The notes below the pieces were generated by a model. The model saw only the letters and a program-made list of their open reading frames with translations. It was not told the DNA's origin and searched no databases. This document shows positions 1-9,989 of a DNA stretch of 64,000 nt, piece by piece. This DNA comes from Branchiostoma belcheri (lineage: Eukaryota; Chordata; Leptocardii; Amphioxiformes; Branchiostomatidae), in contig NW_017803291.1 in assembly GCF_001625305.1 (NCBI RefSeq), positions 150,619 to 214,618 of the forward strand. The letters run 5' to 3'. Made by a program: the position numbers and the translations under genes. Within the stretch, counting starts at the first letter, position 1; each line of letters opens with the position of its first letter.

Positions 1-2959
1 ATTCTAATGTACCGTTTTTTGAAGGAGAAAGAGAGGTTTGAGTGATGTGGAGTACGTAGATGCCCATACAATGTTGCAGTAGGTCAAATAGGGATAAACA
101 AGACTGTAATATAGGGTAATAAACATTTTATGGCATAAGAAATTGCTTATTCTCCGTATTATCCCAATATTCTTATAAATCTTTTTACATACATGATCAA
201 TATGATTCTTCCAAGTTAATTTGCTATCAATCAGGACACCTAAGAAGCGAGTATGGGTCACTTGGGTAATACGGATGTTGTTCATTAATATCTTAACATT
301 TTCCTTCGGGTACTTCTTATTCTTAGCTGTAAAAATGATAAAATTAGTTTTTTTGACATTTCAAGATAATTTGTTTGTTTTGAACCACATGTTTACTTTA
401 TCTAGTTCTTCGTTTACGGTGGTTATTAGAGTATTAAGATTCTTATGAGATATAAATAAGTTAGTGTCATCAGCAAAGAGAAGGCTAAATGATTTTTGGG
501 AAACAAGTGGCAAATCATTTATGTAAATAAGAAAAAGCAAGGGTCCCAGAATAGATCCTTGAGGAACGCCACATAGAAGTGGATTAGGACGTGATTTGTA
601 GATGCCATTGTTAACATATTGTTTTCTATTCGAAAGGTAATCTTTGAGCCAGCTATGAGTTGTGCTTTGAAAGCCATACAAGTGTAATTTGTCCAGTAAG
701 ATGGTGTGATCAACAGTATCAAACGCTTTAGAAAGATCTAAAAATATACCTAGGGTGTACTCATTATTATCTAAAGCTTCAGTTATTTTATCGATTAGGC
801 TTAAAAGGGGCATATAAGTAGAGAATTTTTTACGGAATCCATATTGATTGGAGTGAAGGATATTGTTGGTTTCTAGGTGATTTGAAATCCTTTTATATAC
901 CAGTTTTTCTAAAACTTTTGAAAATGTGGGTAGTATAGATATTGGTCTATAGTTTGTGAAGTTGTCAGGTTCTCCAGCTTTATACAGAGGTATTACTTTG
1001 GCCATTTTTAGTTCAGATGGAATTGATCCAGTGGACAAAGATAGTTTAAAAATATGAGTAATTGGTTCTAAAATGGAGGAGATATTCTGCTTTAGTACAG
1101 TGGCGCTTATTTCGTCATGGCCTGGGGCTGCATTTTTTAAGTTAATAATAATATCATGAATCTCTGAGGATGTAGGCTCTTCAAAAGAAGTGATTTGTGG
1201 GTAGGATCGGTCAAAATATTCCATGGGGGAACAGTTAGTCTTGTCAATCTTGTTTGCAAGGGAAGGGCCAATATTGGTGAAGAAGTCGTTAAATTTGTTA
1301 ACAATGTCTTGCGGGTCGTCAATGTAGGACTCTCCGTCACGAAATTTGTTAGGAATAGTAATACTTGACTTTTTTCTATTAAGAAGTTCATTAATTGTCT
1401 TCCAGGTTTTCGATATATCAGACGATGCAGCTTCGAACTTTTCACTGTAATAGTTTCTTTTAGACAAGCGGATAAGAGAGTTGTACTTATTTCTATATTT
1501 TTTATAATTACGTAAGGTAGTTGGTGTTGGACTTTTTAAGTACGCCCTGTAGAGTTTGTTTTTTTTAACGGACGATTTCAAAAGCCCGTTTGTAAACCAC
1601 GGTTTCCTATTGTCTGATTTGCGGTTTAATTTGCATGTCATTAGAGGAAAACACTTCTTAAAATGCGACTGAATTATTGTGCTAAATTTACTATAAGCTG
1701 AATTAGCATCGGTACATTCGTATATGTCCATCCAAGTTTCGTCCTTTAATAAGGTTTGAAACTTGTTTTTGTTAATACTATTAAAATTGCGTTGACTATG
1801 TTTGTTACATTTTGTTTTATCACTGGTAAGAGATTCTTTGATATAGAAAATAGGAAAGTGGTCAGAGATATCTGTAGTTAACAGACCTGATACATAGGAA
1901 TCGTTCAAAGAGTTGGTCAGAATATTATCTATTAATGTTGCTGATTTATTTGTTACTCTAGATGGTTTTGAAATAGTAGGGTAAGTGTTGCATGAGAACA
2001 AAGTGTTAAGAAAGTCAGCTGTTAAGTGGTGACTACTATTTTTAAGGAGGTCGATATTAAAGTCACCTATAAGGTAACACGTTTTACCTTCGTTATTTAT
2101 AATGTCAAGGCTTACTGAGAGTTGACTGATAAAGTTCTTTATGTCTGTGGCAGGAGGTCTGTAAATGCAACCTAATATTATGTTTTTTGTGGGACATGAT
2201 GAGGACATAGGAATTTCTATAAAAAGGGATTCGGTCTCATCTTCTGAGTTTATAATAAGGTCTTTTCTTTCTACAAAATTCAAGTTTTCACGAATGAAGA
2301 GGGAAACTCCGCCACCTACTCTATTTGACCTACAGTGGTGAAGAGAGGCGTAATTTTGCAAATCATATAGCTGTAAAGTTGATTCCGTTAGCCAAGTCTC
2401 AGTCAGACCAATTACAGAGAAGCCATGTTTGAGCGAAGATAGGTAATGAGAAAAATGGTCATGGTTAAGGGGTAGACTCCTGATGTTAAGGTGGAAAATG
2501 GAAAAGGATTCATCATTAAATGTCATGTCGCACATAGTGTTGAATGAATCTTCAGAGTAATATCTACATTGATTGACTGCGTTCGCTGCTGTGGAACTAT
2601 TAAAAAAGTTTATATCAGGGTCCCAATTATCCGTATATTTCATTTCATTTTCAATGTCTAACTTAAACGGATTAAAAAGCATATTTGAGTAATCACATCT
2701 ATCGTTCGTACTGTGAATGCATTTTAAAAGTTCGGTGTCTTCTAGGTAACAGAAAGGAAAGAGCACACAGCATTCAGAGCATATCCAAGATTCCCAGTAC
2801 TGTTGGTTTTGTTTGGTAATTGGAGTGCATTGTTTATGAAATGTATTTCTACAGCAAGAACAAAAACATATTCTTCCCGTCGCAGCACACAGACTTATTG
2901 CAGTGAGGACAGCATGTCTGAGTTCCATCTTTACAATGAGCAGTAGTGATGTGAGACAT
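1..2959 (-). pseudogene. LINE ORF2: PHD-like finger, EEP endonuclease, reverse transcriptase
   Basis: This ORF encodes the endonuclease/reverse transcriptase used in target-primed reverse transcription. The long frame (361-2928) shows a PHD-like Cys/His cluster (CFCSCC, FHKQC, WICSEC) in residues 20-54. The endonuclease motifs follow: HLNIRSL (about 146), GLTETWL (about 174), YRPP (about 256), GDFNIDLL (about 288) and SDHFPIF (about 355). The RT motifs are LDLSKAFDTVDH, GVPQGSILGPLLF and FADDTNLF near the C-terminus. Two defects are visible. A TGA at 361-363 sits where the frame otherwise continues (KKTNFII, then TRFLGVLIDSKLTW) down to base 4. A frame change near 2880 separates the long frame from a likely true start at 2957-2959 (MSHITTAHCKDG, then CPHCNKSVCCDGK), which supplies the first half of the finger. 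So it is a nearly intact but inactive-looking copy. Confidence 0.85.
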
Positions 2960-3031
2960 ACATAAAGTTAGAAATAATGTACTTGTACAAACATGAGAAT
3001 AATACTTTTATGTAAGAAACGTTACTAGGCG

Positions 3032-3778
3032 TTAGTCCGGGTTTCGATTCCTTCGAACAACTAATCTATCAAAGTTCAGTACCGCATACTCTCCACGACT
3101 TCTGGCGGCTCTCAGTTCAGGAAGAAGTTCTGCTCGTTTCTTGCGGACTGCATCGGAGGAGTCTTCGTTGATGTAGATTGGAGTGTTCTTTAGATGAGAT
3201 CTTGCTCGGCTTAGGATGAGTTGTTTGTCCTTGTATCTCAGGAGCTTGACAACAACTTGTCTCGGTCGAGGGTTTTCTTTGTTGTAGGCGCCGTTTCGAT
3301 GCGCTCTTTCGATTTCGATATCCTTAGCTTCCATCTTTAAGTTCTTTGTGAGCATATCTCGAACCTTCACCTCGGTGTCAGCCCAGGTTTCTCTGTTGTT
3401 GTCATCTACAATTCCATCGATGACGATATTATTGCGTCGGCTCTGGTTCTCAAGATAGTCAACTTTCTTGACTATTTCTGCTTCTGCTGGTGTTGTAGTA
3501 GAGGTCATGTTTGAGTCTTTAGATGACGCTTTGAGTGAATCAATTTCGGCTTGTGAGAATTGGAGAGATGTCTTTAGATCCTGGACTTCTCTCATCAACG
3601 AGTCGATCCGTTTGTTGAAAGATTCCATTGACATTTGAGTGAAATTTTGGAATATAGATTCCTGTCGTTTTAACAGATCTTCATAATGCAATTTGTTCTG
3701 TTCAAGCATTTCTTTCATTTCTCTAACTGTGACCACATCATCATCACCTTGCACTTTTTGGTTTCGTGTGTTAGGCAT
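3032..3778 (-). CDS. LINE ORF1 protein (coiled coil plus RRM-like, Transposase_22 type)
   Basis: An intact 248-residue ORF. LINE ORF1 proteins are nucleic-acid chaperones that coat the element RNA. The N-terminal third is charged and heptad-rich (VREMKEMLEQ to about residue 95), consistent with a trimerising coiled coil. It is followed by the hallmark SRRNNIVIDGI, which opens the RRM-like domain, and by IYINEDSS and a basic tail (RLVVRRNR). The ATG at 3776-3778 is preferred because MPNTRNQ begins the recognisable protein. The frame stays open upstream to 4225, but that extension has no ORF1 character. About 70 bases separate it from ORF2. Confidence 0.8.
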   Translation of the reverse strand: MPNTRNQKVQGDDDVVTVREMKEMLEQNKLHYEDLLKRQESIFQNFTQMSMESFNKRIDSLMREVQDLKTSLQFSQAEIDSLKASSKDSNMTSTTTPAEAEIVKKVDYLENQSRRNNIVIDGIVDDNNRETWADTEVKVRDMLTKNLKMEAKDIEIERAHRNGAYNKENPRPRQVVVKLLRYKDKQLILSRARSHLKNTPIYINEDSSDAVRKKRAELLPELRAARSRGEYAVLNFDRLVVRRNRNPD

Positions 3779-4225
3779 GATTGTGGAATGTGATGTAAGG
3801 AATGATCCCACCTGCGTAACCTTGTTTGGATGCAAACACCTGGACTTCATGGTGTTTACAATCGAGCCCAAGCTCCCGGAGGACCATCCAGAGGTTTTTC
3901 TTTGCTGCGTGGATACTTTCGAGTTTTCCTTGCGATTTTCCGGCTTGTCGTGCATCCAAATAACCACCAGACGATGCCACATTGCCGTACCGGGAGACCC
4001 ACCAAACGTGCTGCGTATGTGCTTGATACCCGATCGGGACGTGGACAGCATGTTCACCGGGGTCACGTCCCCGGTAAAACTATGCATAAAATCAAGTTCT
4101 ACCATCAAAGTAAGATTATCTTTATGCATGTCATTGACCTTTTTGCATGTGACCCTCTTGATTCTGTGAGGTCGAAACATGAGTGATTCCACAGCAAAAC
4201 AAAAACAGGCGATGAGTATATACAA
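3779..4225 (-). other. Probable LINE 5' leader
   Basis: The ORF1 frame continues without a stop to 4225, but the predicted peptide is low-quality (Met, His and Ser rich) and unlike ORF1 proteins. Open frames exist on both strands, as often seen in GC-richer LINE leaders. No promoter motif was identified. 4226-4490 shows nothing recognisable. Confidence 0.4.
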
Positions 4226-4493
4226 ATTACAAATTGTTATGTAAACCTATTTATTCATTGGTTTGGCTGTATGTAAGCCTATTAGTCGAATTACATGTAA
4301 GTGTACGTATGTTGACAGAATAATGTTGCTGGTTGGTAAAAGATTATTTTTAAACCTGATAAAAATGATTTAATCCAACCTCGTTAAGTATGATTAAAAC
4401 AAACAGCTCCTTGATCGTAGAATCAGCTCAACAACTGTAATTTCTTTTCAGACAATACTATGTACCACAAACCCCTGTCAAACACAAACGATA

Positions 4494-5024
4494 TTATAGT
4501 ATGAGTATTATTTGACTTAAATTTTGGAAAAAAAAGCCTTCAAACACATAGCCTTGCGTTCTCAAGGTTAAACTTAAGTCAGATAATTCTTTTTTTTTTG
4601 GTATTATTTCTCTTACTGTTAGCATAACTTTTCGCTTTAGCAATTGAGCTTGGGTAACTAACTGGAAAGATGATAAAATAATGGGTTCTCCCTCCGCCCT
4701 CAAAACACTCAACATGGTGAGCTGTTTCTCGGCCCACAATCGTAGCACGGCTTTGAAGAGCACTTGACTCTGGTGGCGAATGAAGGACCTCGGGTATATG
4801 ACAGCAACGCCCGTGTGAGTCAGCACCCGGAGCACTTTCGTTGGCGTTGCACCGCTGAACAGGATTGCAGCCGACAACAATATGTTGCCGGCTGCAGTCC
4901 TTCCGAAGAATTGGCTGGCTGTCCCAGTCTTCATGGCATCCGCACCCGTCCTATTTGCACTTGAGTGAGACACGTAAAAGAGTCCCCACCACCTTATGCG
5001 ACACTTGAAGGTCCAGTGATCCAC
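4494..5024 (-). pseudogene. Transposase-like fragment of the 'ILFSGATPTKVLR ... RHQ' type
   Basis: An open frame of 176 residues carries NILLSAAILFSGATPTKVLR followed by a FIRHQ motif and a predicted helix ending in a Trp (AVLRLW). This pattern resembles the region upstream of the catalytic domain in THAP-associated transposases and related uncharacterised invertebrate proteins (recalled, not searched). No catalytic motifs are seen. Coding-like sequence seems to continue upstream to about 5200 in another frame. Probably one exon of a dead DNA transposon gene. 5205-5480 shows nothing recognisable. Confidence 0.4.
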
Positions 5025-5483
5025 ACCATGGCCCCATCTCGCAATCAGCTGGGCTAGGCAGGCTCAAAACACAAAGAAAATGCGGCGGTCTGGCTGTGGT
5101 GGCCCTTCGGGATCCGCCTGTGTCGGGCTCATTACGACAAGGCGAAGCGAGCCCCACCGGTCCCGAGGTGGGCATCCAAACTATGCAGCTGCCCACAACC
5201 ACCGACAGGCCGCCATTCCACCGCGTTGCTTCCGTGTCTCAAATGATTACTGTTTGTCTTCCGTGCAATGTGGGACACGCCATCATCCTTTATTTGTACC
5301 TCGTGCAACAACAAGGCCGATAGAACAGAAATATACACCAGTCACAACACAACGAATGCACAGACAACAACATAATACAATACGTACTTTTATTTTCTCT
5401 GGTTCCGATTCCAATTCAAGGCAGATTTATTCACCTTATTCACTTGTTAGTAAGAATCATTGGGCCACTGCACCTGCAACTAA

Positions 5484-6005
5484 AGCGACGGTCACAACCC
5501 GCCGTACGTGCTTCTGCGTGCTGTCTACGTGCAAAAACGTGGGCAAACGTAGGGCATCCGTGCGTGGAGAGTACCACCTCCGTACGGAATCCTACGGATT
5601 TGGGAGCACGCAGACACGCCGTAGAACTTTAAGTGCATGTAAAACTTTTTCTACGTGCGGTCTGCGAATTCACCACCCGTACGTGCGAGTACGAGCGACG
5701 CGCGTGCCCTGTACGTGCCGTGCGGAAGAAGCACGTGTGAGTACGGTCTCCTTACGGTAAAGTTGCAATCGCACAGAAATCGTACGTTGTAAGCACGTAC
5801 AATTCACTTACCACTTGCGCAACGTACGATGCACACAACCGCTCACAGCCAGACTTGGCGTGCAGACCACACTCTTACACTTTGCGCAACCGTGCGAGTG
5901 ACGTGCGAGTGACGCCGCTCCTTCCCTACGTTTTCAGAAAAAACGTAGCAGACGTAGCCTCCCAAAGAACGTACGTACGGCGTACGGCGGGTTGTGACCG
6001 TCGCT
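5484..6005. mobile_element. PIF/Harbinger-like MITE, 522 bp, TAA target duplications
   Basis: The ends are perfect 25-bp inverted repeats starting AGCGACGGTCACAACC. They are flanked by TAA at 5481-5483 and 6006-6008, matching the TWA target duplication of PIF/Harbinger elements. The interior is densely packed with GTACG/CGTAC and ACGTGC words. The long open frames crossing it are by-products of this composition and are not genes. It is non-autonomous. Clean TIRs and duplications imply a fairly recent insertion. Confidence 0.8.
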
Positions 6006-6204
6006 TAATGCAGCCATAACATCAAATGTATCGAAAACACATATCCTACACTACAGCTGGCATCATTTATTAGAACAGCTTCATATCTTGGTTTGCCAGT
6101 ACTGTGTCTTATTGACATTAATATTTAAAGAAACACACAATGAAACACCAACACAGCCTTCAAGATTCCGTCCAAGATATACGTCAAGAGTGGCACTAAG
6201 AACA

Positions 6205-6291
6205 GGACACGATTTGTGGACATCGACCAGCTGGCAAAGAAATTGGGACAAGCAGCATCCAAGGCATTGGTGGGACTACATGCATGAGCTA
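6205..6291 (+). pseudogene. Fragment of an invertebrate repeat protein (motif ALVGLHA)
   Basis: One frame reads RFVDIDQLAKKLGQAA, then SKALVGLHA, then a stop. It resembles a motif normally followed by FTGCDT in large uncharacterised invertebrate proteins of repetitive loci (recollection only). The downstream half is missing. The piece is short and its origin uncertain. Confidence 0.35.
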
Positions 6292-6360
6292 TTGGCGAGA
6301 AATACTAAATCTGCTTGATTGGAGATTAACGGTCATCACTTTTTAACACTAGTAGGGCAG

Positions 6361-6422
6361 ATGGGCGAAGGAGACTACTGTGTGGTCTTTGGCTGCAACA
6401 ATGACAGAAGATACACCCAAAG
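6361..6422 (+). pseudogene. THAP domain, first exon
   Basis: ATG at 6361 begins MGEGDYCVVFGCNNDRR. The spacing CVVFGC matches the first Cys pair of a THAP (C2CH) DNA-binding finger. The exon ends at a good donor (CAAAG then gtatgag). The second half of the finger is the exon at 6681-6938. THAP fingers recognise transposon ends in P, Kolobok and THAP-DDE_Tnp_4 elements. It belongs with the DDE exons at 8.1-9.6 kb. Confidence 0.6.
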
Positions 6423-6680
6423 GTATGAGTATGACACGTTTTATTTGAATCTTATTAGTGCTAGGGCCACACCAATTTGATTTGTTGGTTCTGGAATTTT
6501 AGGGAAAAAATTGCTGTGGCCTAGGTTAAGGCAAATATAACTATATCATATTGTCTGTGTTAGCTGTGCTTACTACTAAGTAATTGCCATTAAATTTAAT
6601 TTATTAATGTTCTATCAGAAATTCTCTTTTGCTTAGAATTAACATCTCTATCTACATGTGTATTTATGTTTTCTTTATAG

Positions 6681-6938
6681 GTATGTGGTGAAGCCACATG
6701 TGAAAACCCGGGGTTTTATGGCTGTCCAGAGAGACTGAGAGTTAAGTGGACAAAACTAATCAACCGGGAAAAGTTCACAGTGACAGCATCAACCAGAGTG
6801 TGCAGCAATCACTTTAAGGAAAGGAAGAGAACTGTCACTGACCCCTTTCCTACACCTTATCTTAAAGGGGAAAAATGGACGCCCTTTTACACGGCTCCTC
6901 GTTCACCGAAGATCTTACACCCAAAACATCATACATAG
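6681..6938 (+). pseudogene. THAP domain, second exon
   Basis: After an acceptor (ttctttatag), one frame reads FYGCPERLRVKWTKLINREK, then TRVCSNHFKE and DPFPTPYL, giving the conserved THAP Pro, Trp, C-x2-H and terminal Pro. The frame stops at 6936-6938. Phase with the exon at 6361 does not join cleanly at the obvious splice sites, so either the true donor differs or the gene is damaged. Confidence 0.6.
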
Positions 6939-7140
6939 CCCTTTCGTGCTGTTAAAAATGCGAGTTACAGGTGAGCAGACGCTGTACGGTGTCTCGTGGG
7001 CACAAGGTACGGCAAAATCGGTCAAAGATTTGACCAGACACAGCCAGTCTCTTCATAAAGAAGAGCGAGAGAAAAATGAAACACAGACTGGTGAACCATC
7101 TTCACCACTTCGCGTCAGATAGCCACGTATATGCAAGATG

Positions 7141-7740
7141 TCATATATATATATATATAGGTATATGACTGAAATCACGCCATGTTAGCAAATGATTTCT
7201 TGAAATATCATTTCACCACACCGTCACGTGGGGCTTTTAGCCTCCGAGAACCCTACTAGTCGAAAAGATACGAATTCGGTACATCTGGAAGAGTGTTAAT
7301 AAATTTTGGCGGTCCTTTGTGTATGTGGGGAGGGGGGCGCGGAACTGAAAAGATATCTTTCTGTAGATAGTTCGTGCGTTTTTCGTCCACTATGTCGAGA
7401 TAATAGTTGTGATTATTTTTTACATCTATGATTTTCTTCCAAAGTTGTGTCGCCGATTTTGGAATGAAATTATGCTTGAACTTGGCCATATAATTAATTA
7501 CTGAAAAATTACTATTCATTAGAAATATAATATAAACAACCACATAAATACCAGATCTGGCTAAGTTCTAATGCTTGCCACTTGCTAGGATAGGACTAGA
7601 TAAACAAGAATCATAAGATAATTACTAGTATATTATTTACCTGGTGACCTAGGATTCTTCAAGGTATATTGTTGAGAGTGTAATACATATGTCTTCATAA
7701 TGTCAGTACAGTAGATATTGAAATGCTGTCTTTATTTCTT
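7141..7740. other. Unassigned stretch with a short AT microsatellite
   Basis: An (AT)n run lies near 7142-7160. A 95-residue minus-strand open frame (7256-7543) resembles nothing I know. Otherwise I see nothing. It presumably includes intron or insertions inside the eroded THAP/DDE locus. Confidence 0.5.
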
Positions 7741-7965
7741 ATATCATACCCGGGCCGCGATAACGTTCGATAACGGGTTCCAGACCGGGCCGTACTTCCC
7801 TGGCTTCCATAAAACGATTCGAACGCGTTTCGCCCTACCCGCGTGTGCCCCTTTCGAAAATTCGAATACAGAATCCGGACGTTGGAATTGATGTTCTTGC
7901 AGTTTAGGGTTCAGTGGCACCAACCTTTGGCTCATCTTGCATTGAAAGGCGTGTTTTCTTGGGTG

Positions 7966-8112
7966 GGTATGACATAAATAAAATGCAACACGGTGTATTC
8001 CGCATCGCCCTCGGTCCCGGCCCTCCCGCGAGTCGGATCGCCCGACGGCCGCGGTCGGGCCGATACTTCGGGTGATACGGAATACCCCGTGTTGTATTCT
8101 ATATATATACCA
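7966..8112. repeat. GC-rich foldback element
   Basis: Two arms of about 25-30 bases are near-perfect inverted copies (AACACGGTGTATTCCGCATC against GATACGGAATACCCCGTGTT). They flank a very GC-rich, CpG-rich core with its own GGCCG/CGGCC symmetry, and AT-rich runs sit outside the arms. The sequence just left of it (7741-7965) is also CpG-rich and contains CGATAACGTTCGATAACG. It may be a small foldback transposon. No target duplication was identified. Confidence 0.5.
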
Positions 8113-8113
8113 G

Positions 8114-8242
8114 ATACTCGGGGAATGTCTGAAGCAGCATAAAGAGTCTTCTGCCGGTACAGAAGAGGGAGGAGATGGCGCTGGCCCTTCTGCAGAGAGT
8201 GATGGTGACGTGCCCGTTGATGCTGGTGCCATGCCTTTTGAT
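8114..8242 (+). pseudogene. Acidic linker exon of THAP/DDE transposase
   Basis: Bounded by an acceptor (tataccag) and a donor (gatgtaagt), the frame encodes an acidic low-complexity linker (ESSAGTEEGGDGAGPSAESD). Such linkers are typical between the THAP finger and helix-turn-helix of this family. Assignment rests mainly on position and splice signals. Confidence 0.4.
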
Positions 8243-8402
8243 GTAAGTGTTGATAATGGCATTGGTGGTTCAAATTTTATTTTTGAACATATGTGTCCAT
8301 CACATGTATCAATTATCAATAATCTCTATTGCATTTTCCCTTTTGAGATTGATAGTAGGAATTTATACCAATGCACAGTGCTACTTCTATGTACATTTGT
8401 AG

Positions 8403-8506
8403 GTAAACCCAACAGAATTGCAGAAATGCTGTGACAGTGCAGTGCATGTGTCCCTGAAGCCACCACAGAAGACTAAGGCCATACAGTTCAGAGGAAGGAG
8501 TAAAGG
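8403..8506 (+). pseudogene. Linker exon of THAP/DDE transposase
   Basis: Flanked by acceptor (catttgtag) and donor (AAAG then gtatt), the frame reads VNPTELQKCCDSAVHVSL, then KPPQKTKAIQFRGRSK. The Lys/Gln-rich run with KAIQ resembles the pre-HTH linker seen in THAP-DDE_Tnp_4 proteins. Interpretation depends on its neighbours. Confidence 0.4.
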
Positions 8507-8528
8507 TATTTGACGATGATAGTTTTTT

Positions 8529-8737
8529 TGTTGCCAGGTCATAATCAAAATACTTCTTTTGGTCAAACAAATCATATGAAACACCGCATTTCTTTCATCA
8601 CAAAGATGAAAGAAATGCGTAACAAATCCAACATCACCGCAAATTCGATACAAACAGGCAGAAAGATGAATTTCTACACAGGCCTCCCAACTGTAGCTAC
8701 ATTCAACACACTATTTCAATACCCGGAACATATATAG
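8529..8737 (+). pseudogene. HTH_Tnp_4-like exon of THAP/DDE transposase
   Basis: The frame ends NFYTGLPTVATFNTLFQY, matching the fYTGLp..atF.aLf signature that opens the HTH_Tnp_4 helix-turn-helix preceding DDE_Tnp_4 domains. A stop follows at EHI. A later in-frame piece near 8826 (MELLMVLMR) resembles the next HTH segment, but 8850-9050 then departs from the family, as if replaced or inserted. Confidence 0.55.
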
Positions 8738-9062
8738 GGCAAAGAAACTTTATATATGGAGAGGTGCAAATCGGTTTTTCGCGAAAAAGAGAAACATTGT
8801 ATCATCCCGGACGTTGTCACTAAAGATGGAACTACTCATGGTGCTGATGCGAAACACGGGTGCACCTCAAGAGCTGAGGTCAGCTGTGCAGCAGGACCTG
8901 CTCAAGCTGTCCAATGAAGGCCCAGAAATGGCAGCCTGGGAGAACGAGCTTCTCACCTCCCATGTCAGGGGACAGTTGGTAGCCTCTGCTGATGGGCAGA
9001 CAATCACATGTAGGACAGGTGGGCATTCAAGTTAGTGCTCTTATCAACAGAGCAGGAGATAT

Positions 9063-9605
9063 CAATAACCTTATGTAGATATTATTGAGACACCAAAGAA
9101 TCTGGAGGTAAAAGCCCAAACATGGTCAAACTACAAACATCATCAGACTGTGAAGTGTCTGGTTTCTATTACACCAACAGGACACTTCAATTTTGTGTCT
9201 GAAGCCTGGGGTGGGTGGGTTAGTGACAAGCAGCTCACTCAGGTTTCTGGTTTCTCAGACACACTGTCACGAGATGAGGTTGTGCTTGCAGATCGCGGGT
9301 TCCCCATAGCACATTTGTTGATCCCACCTGGCCGGAGAGGCACTCAACAAATGACACAGGCACAAATCCTGAAGACCAAGCAGATTGCAAACCGTAGAAT
9401 GTTTGTTGAGCAAGCCATCAGGCGTTTAAAAACTTTTAGAATTTTAAAGTATGAAGTGCTAATAACACTACTTCCTCAGATTGATTACATACTCACTGTC
9501 TGCGCAGCACTATGTAATTTATACCCACCACTGGTGAAGTACTATGTTTCTGTGCCTGTACATAATCATGCTTATTTTTTAACAATATGTAAAGGACTAG
9601 ACTAA
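9063..9605 (+). pseudogene. DDE_Tnp_4 catalytic exon
   Basis: This is the IS5-like catalytic core of a cut-and-paste transposase. The first Asp falls at the exon start (VDIIETP, about 9078), followed by TWSNYKHHQTVKCLVSI, then VSDKQLTQ. The second Asp lies in VLADRGF (9291-9293). The Glu lies in MFVEQAIRRLK (9408-9410). It ends with the family tail QIDYILTVCAALCNLYPP. The catalytic triad is therefore intact in this exon, although upstream exons are damaged. Together with the THAP exons this resembles THAP-bearing ISL2EU/Harbinger-type families. TIRs were not found. Confidence 0.75.
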
Positions 9606-9988
9606 GTCCTAATTAGTATTTAAATGTTGAAGTCTTGGTGTTTTGCCAAAAGTCTTAGGGCTTAGACTTTGAGTTTATGGGCTTGCACAGTGTCGTAAAA
9701 TGCCCAGCGGTAACACCTGTGCAAGGAAATCCTTTAAACAACTATTTTGTTTCAGTGATTAGGTTTGTAACTTGTAGACCTACCATATTTGTTTTGATTG
9801 GGACTTAGGCGTGTTCAGTATAGTGTGCCAATATTTTGATGCTCTTTGACACTGATACCTCACCAAGGAACCTTGTATAACTTGAAATTAATCCTATATT
9901 TGTGAACCTGAGGCTGTATTTGAGCTTTGTTGTGGAAAGAAGGTTGTACATGTAACAAAGGCCAAAGAAACTAGAATTCCGAGATCTC
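9606..9988. other. Unassigned
   Basis: Presumed 3' flank of the transposase gene. No gene, repeat or hairpin recognised. Confidence 0.5.
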
Positions 9989-9989
9989 A

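Larger units (their letters stand above)
1..4225 (-). mobile_element. CR1/Jockey-like LINE, nearly full length
   Basis: The minus strand carries a two-ORF non-LTR retrotransposon: ORF1 at 3032-3778, then ORF2 running from about 2959 to the window edge. ORF order, a PHD-like finger at the ORF2 N-terminus, an apurinic-type endonuclease and a reverse transcriptase with FADD match the CR1/Jockey group. The 3' UTR lies outside the window. The 5' limit is uncertain: about 450 bases upstream of ORF1 are open in the ORF1 frame and may be leader. Few disabling changes are visible, so the copy looks fairly young. Confidence 0.85.

Noticed and set aside
3693-4186. Plus-strand frames opposite LINE ORF1 and its leader
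   Set aside because: Antisense shadows of the minus-strand element.
5080-5760. 226-residue plus-strand open frame
   Set aside because: It crosses into the MITE. Arg/Thr-rich composition follows the CGTAC words, and no start context or family.
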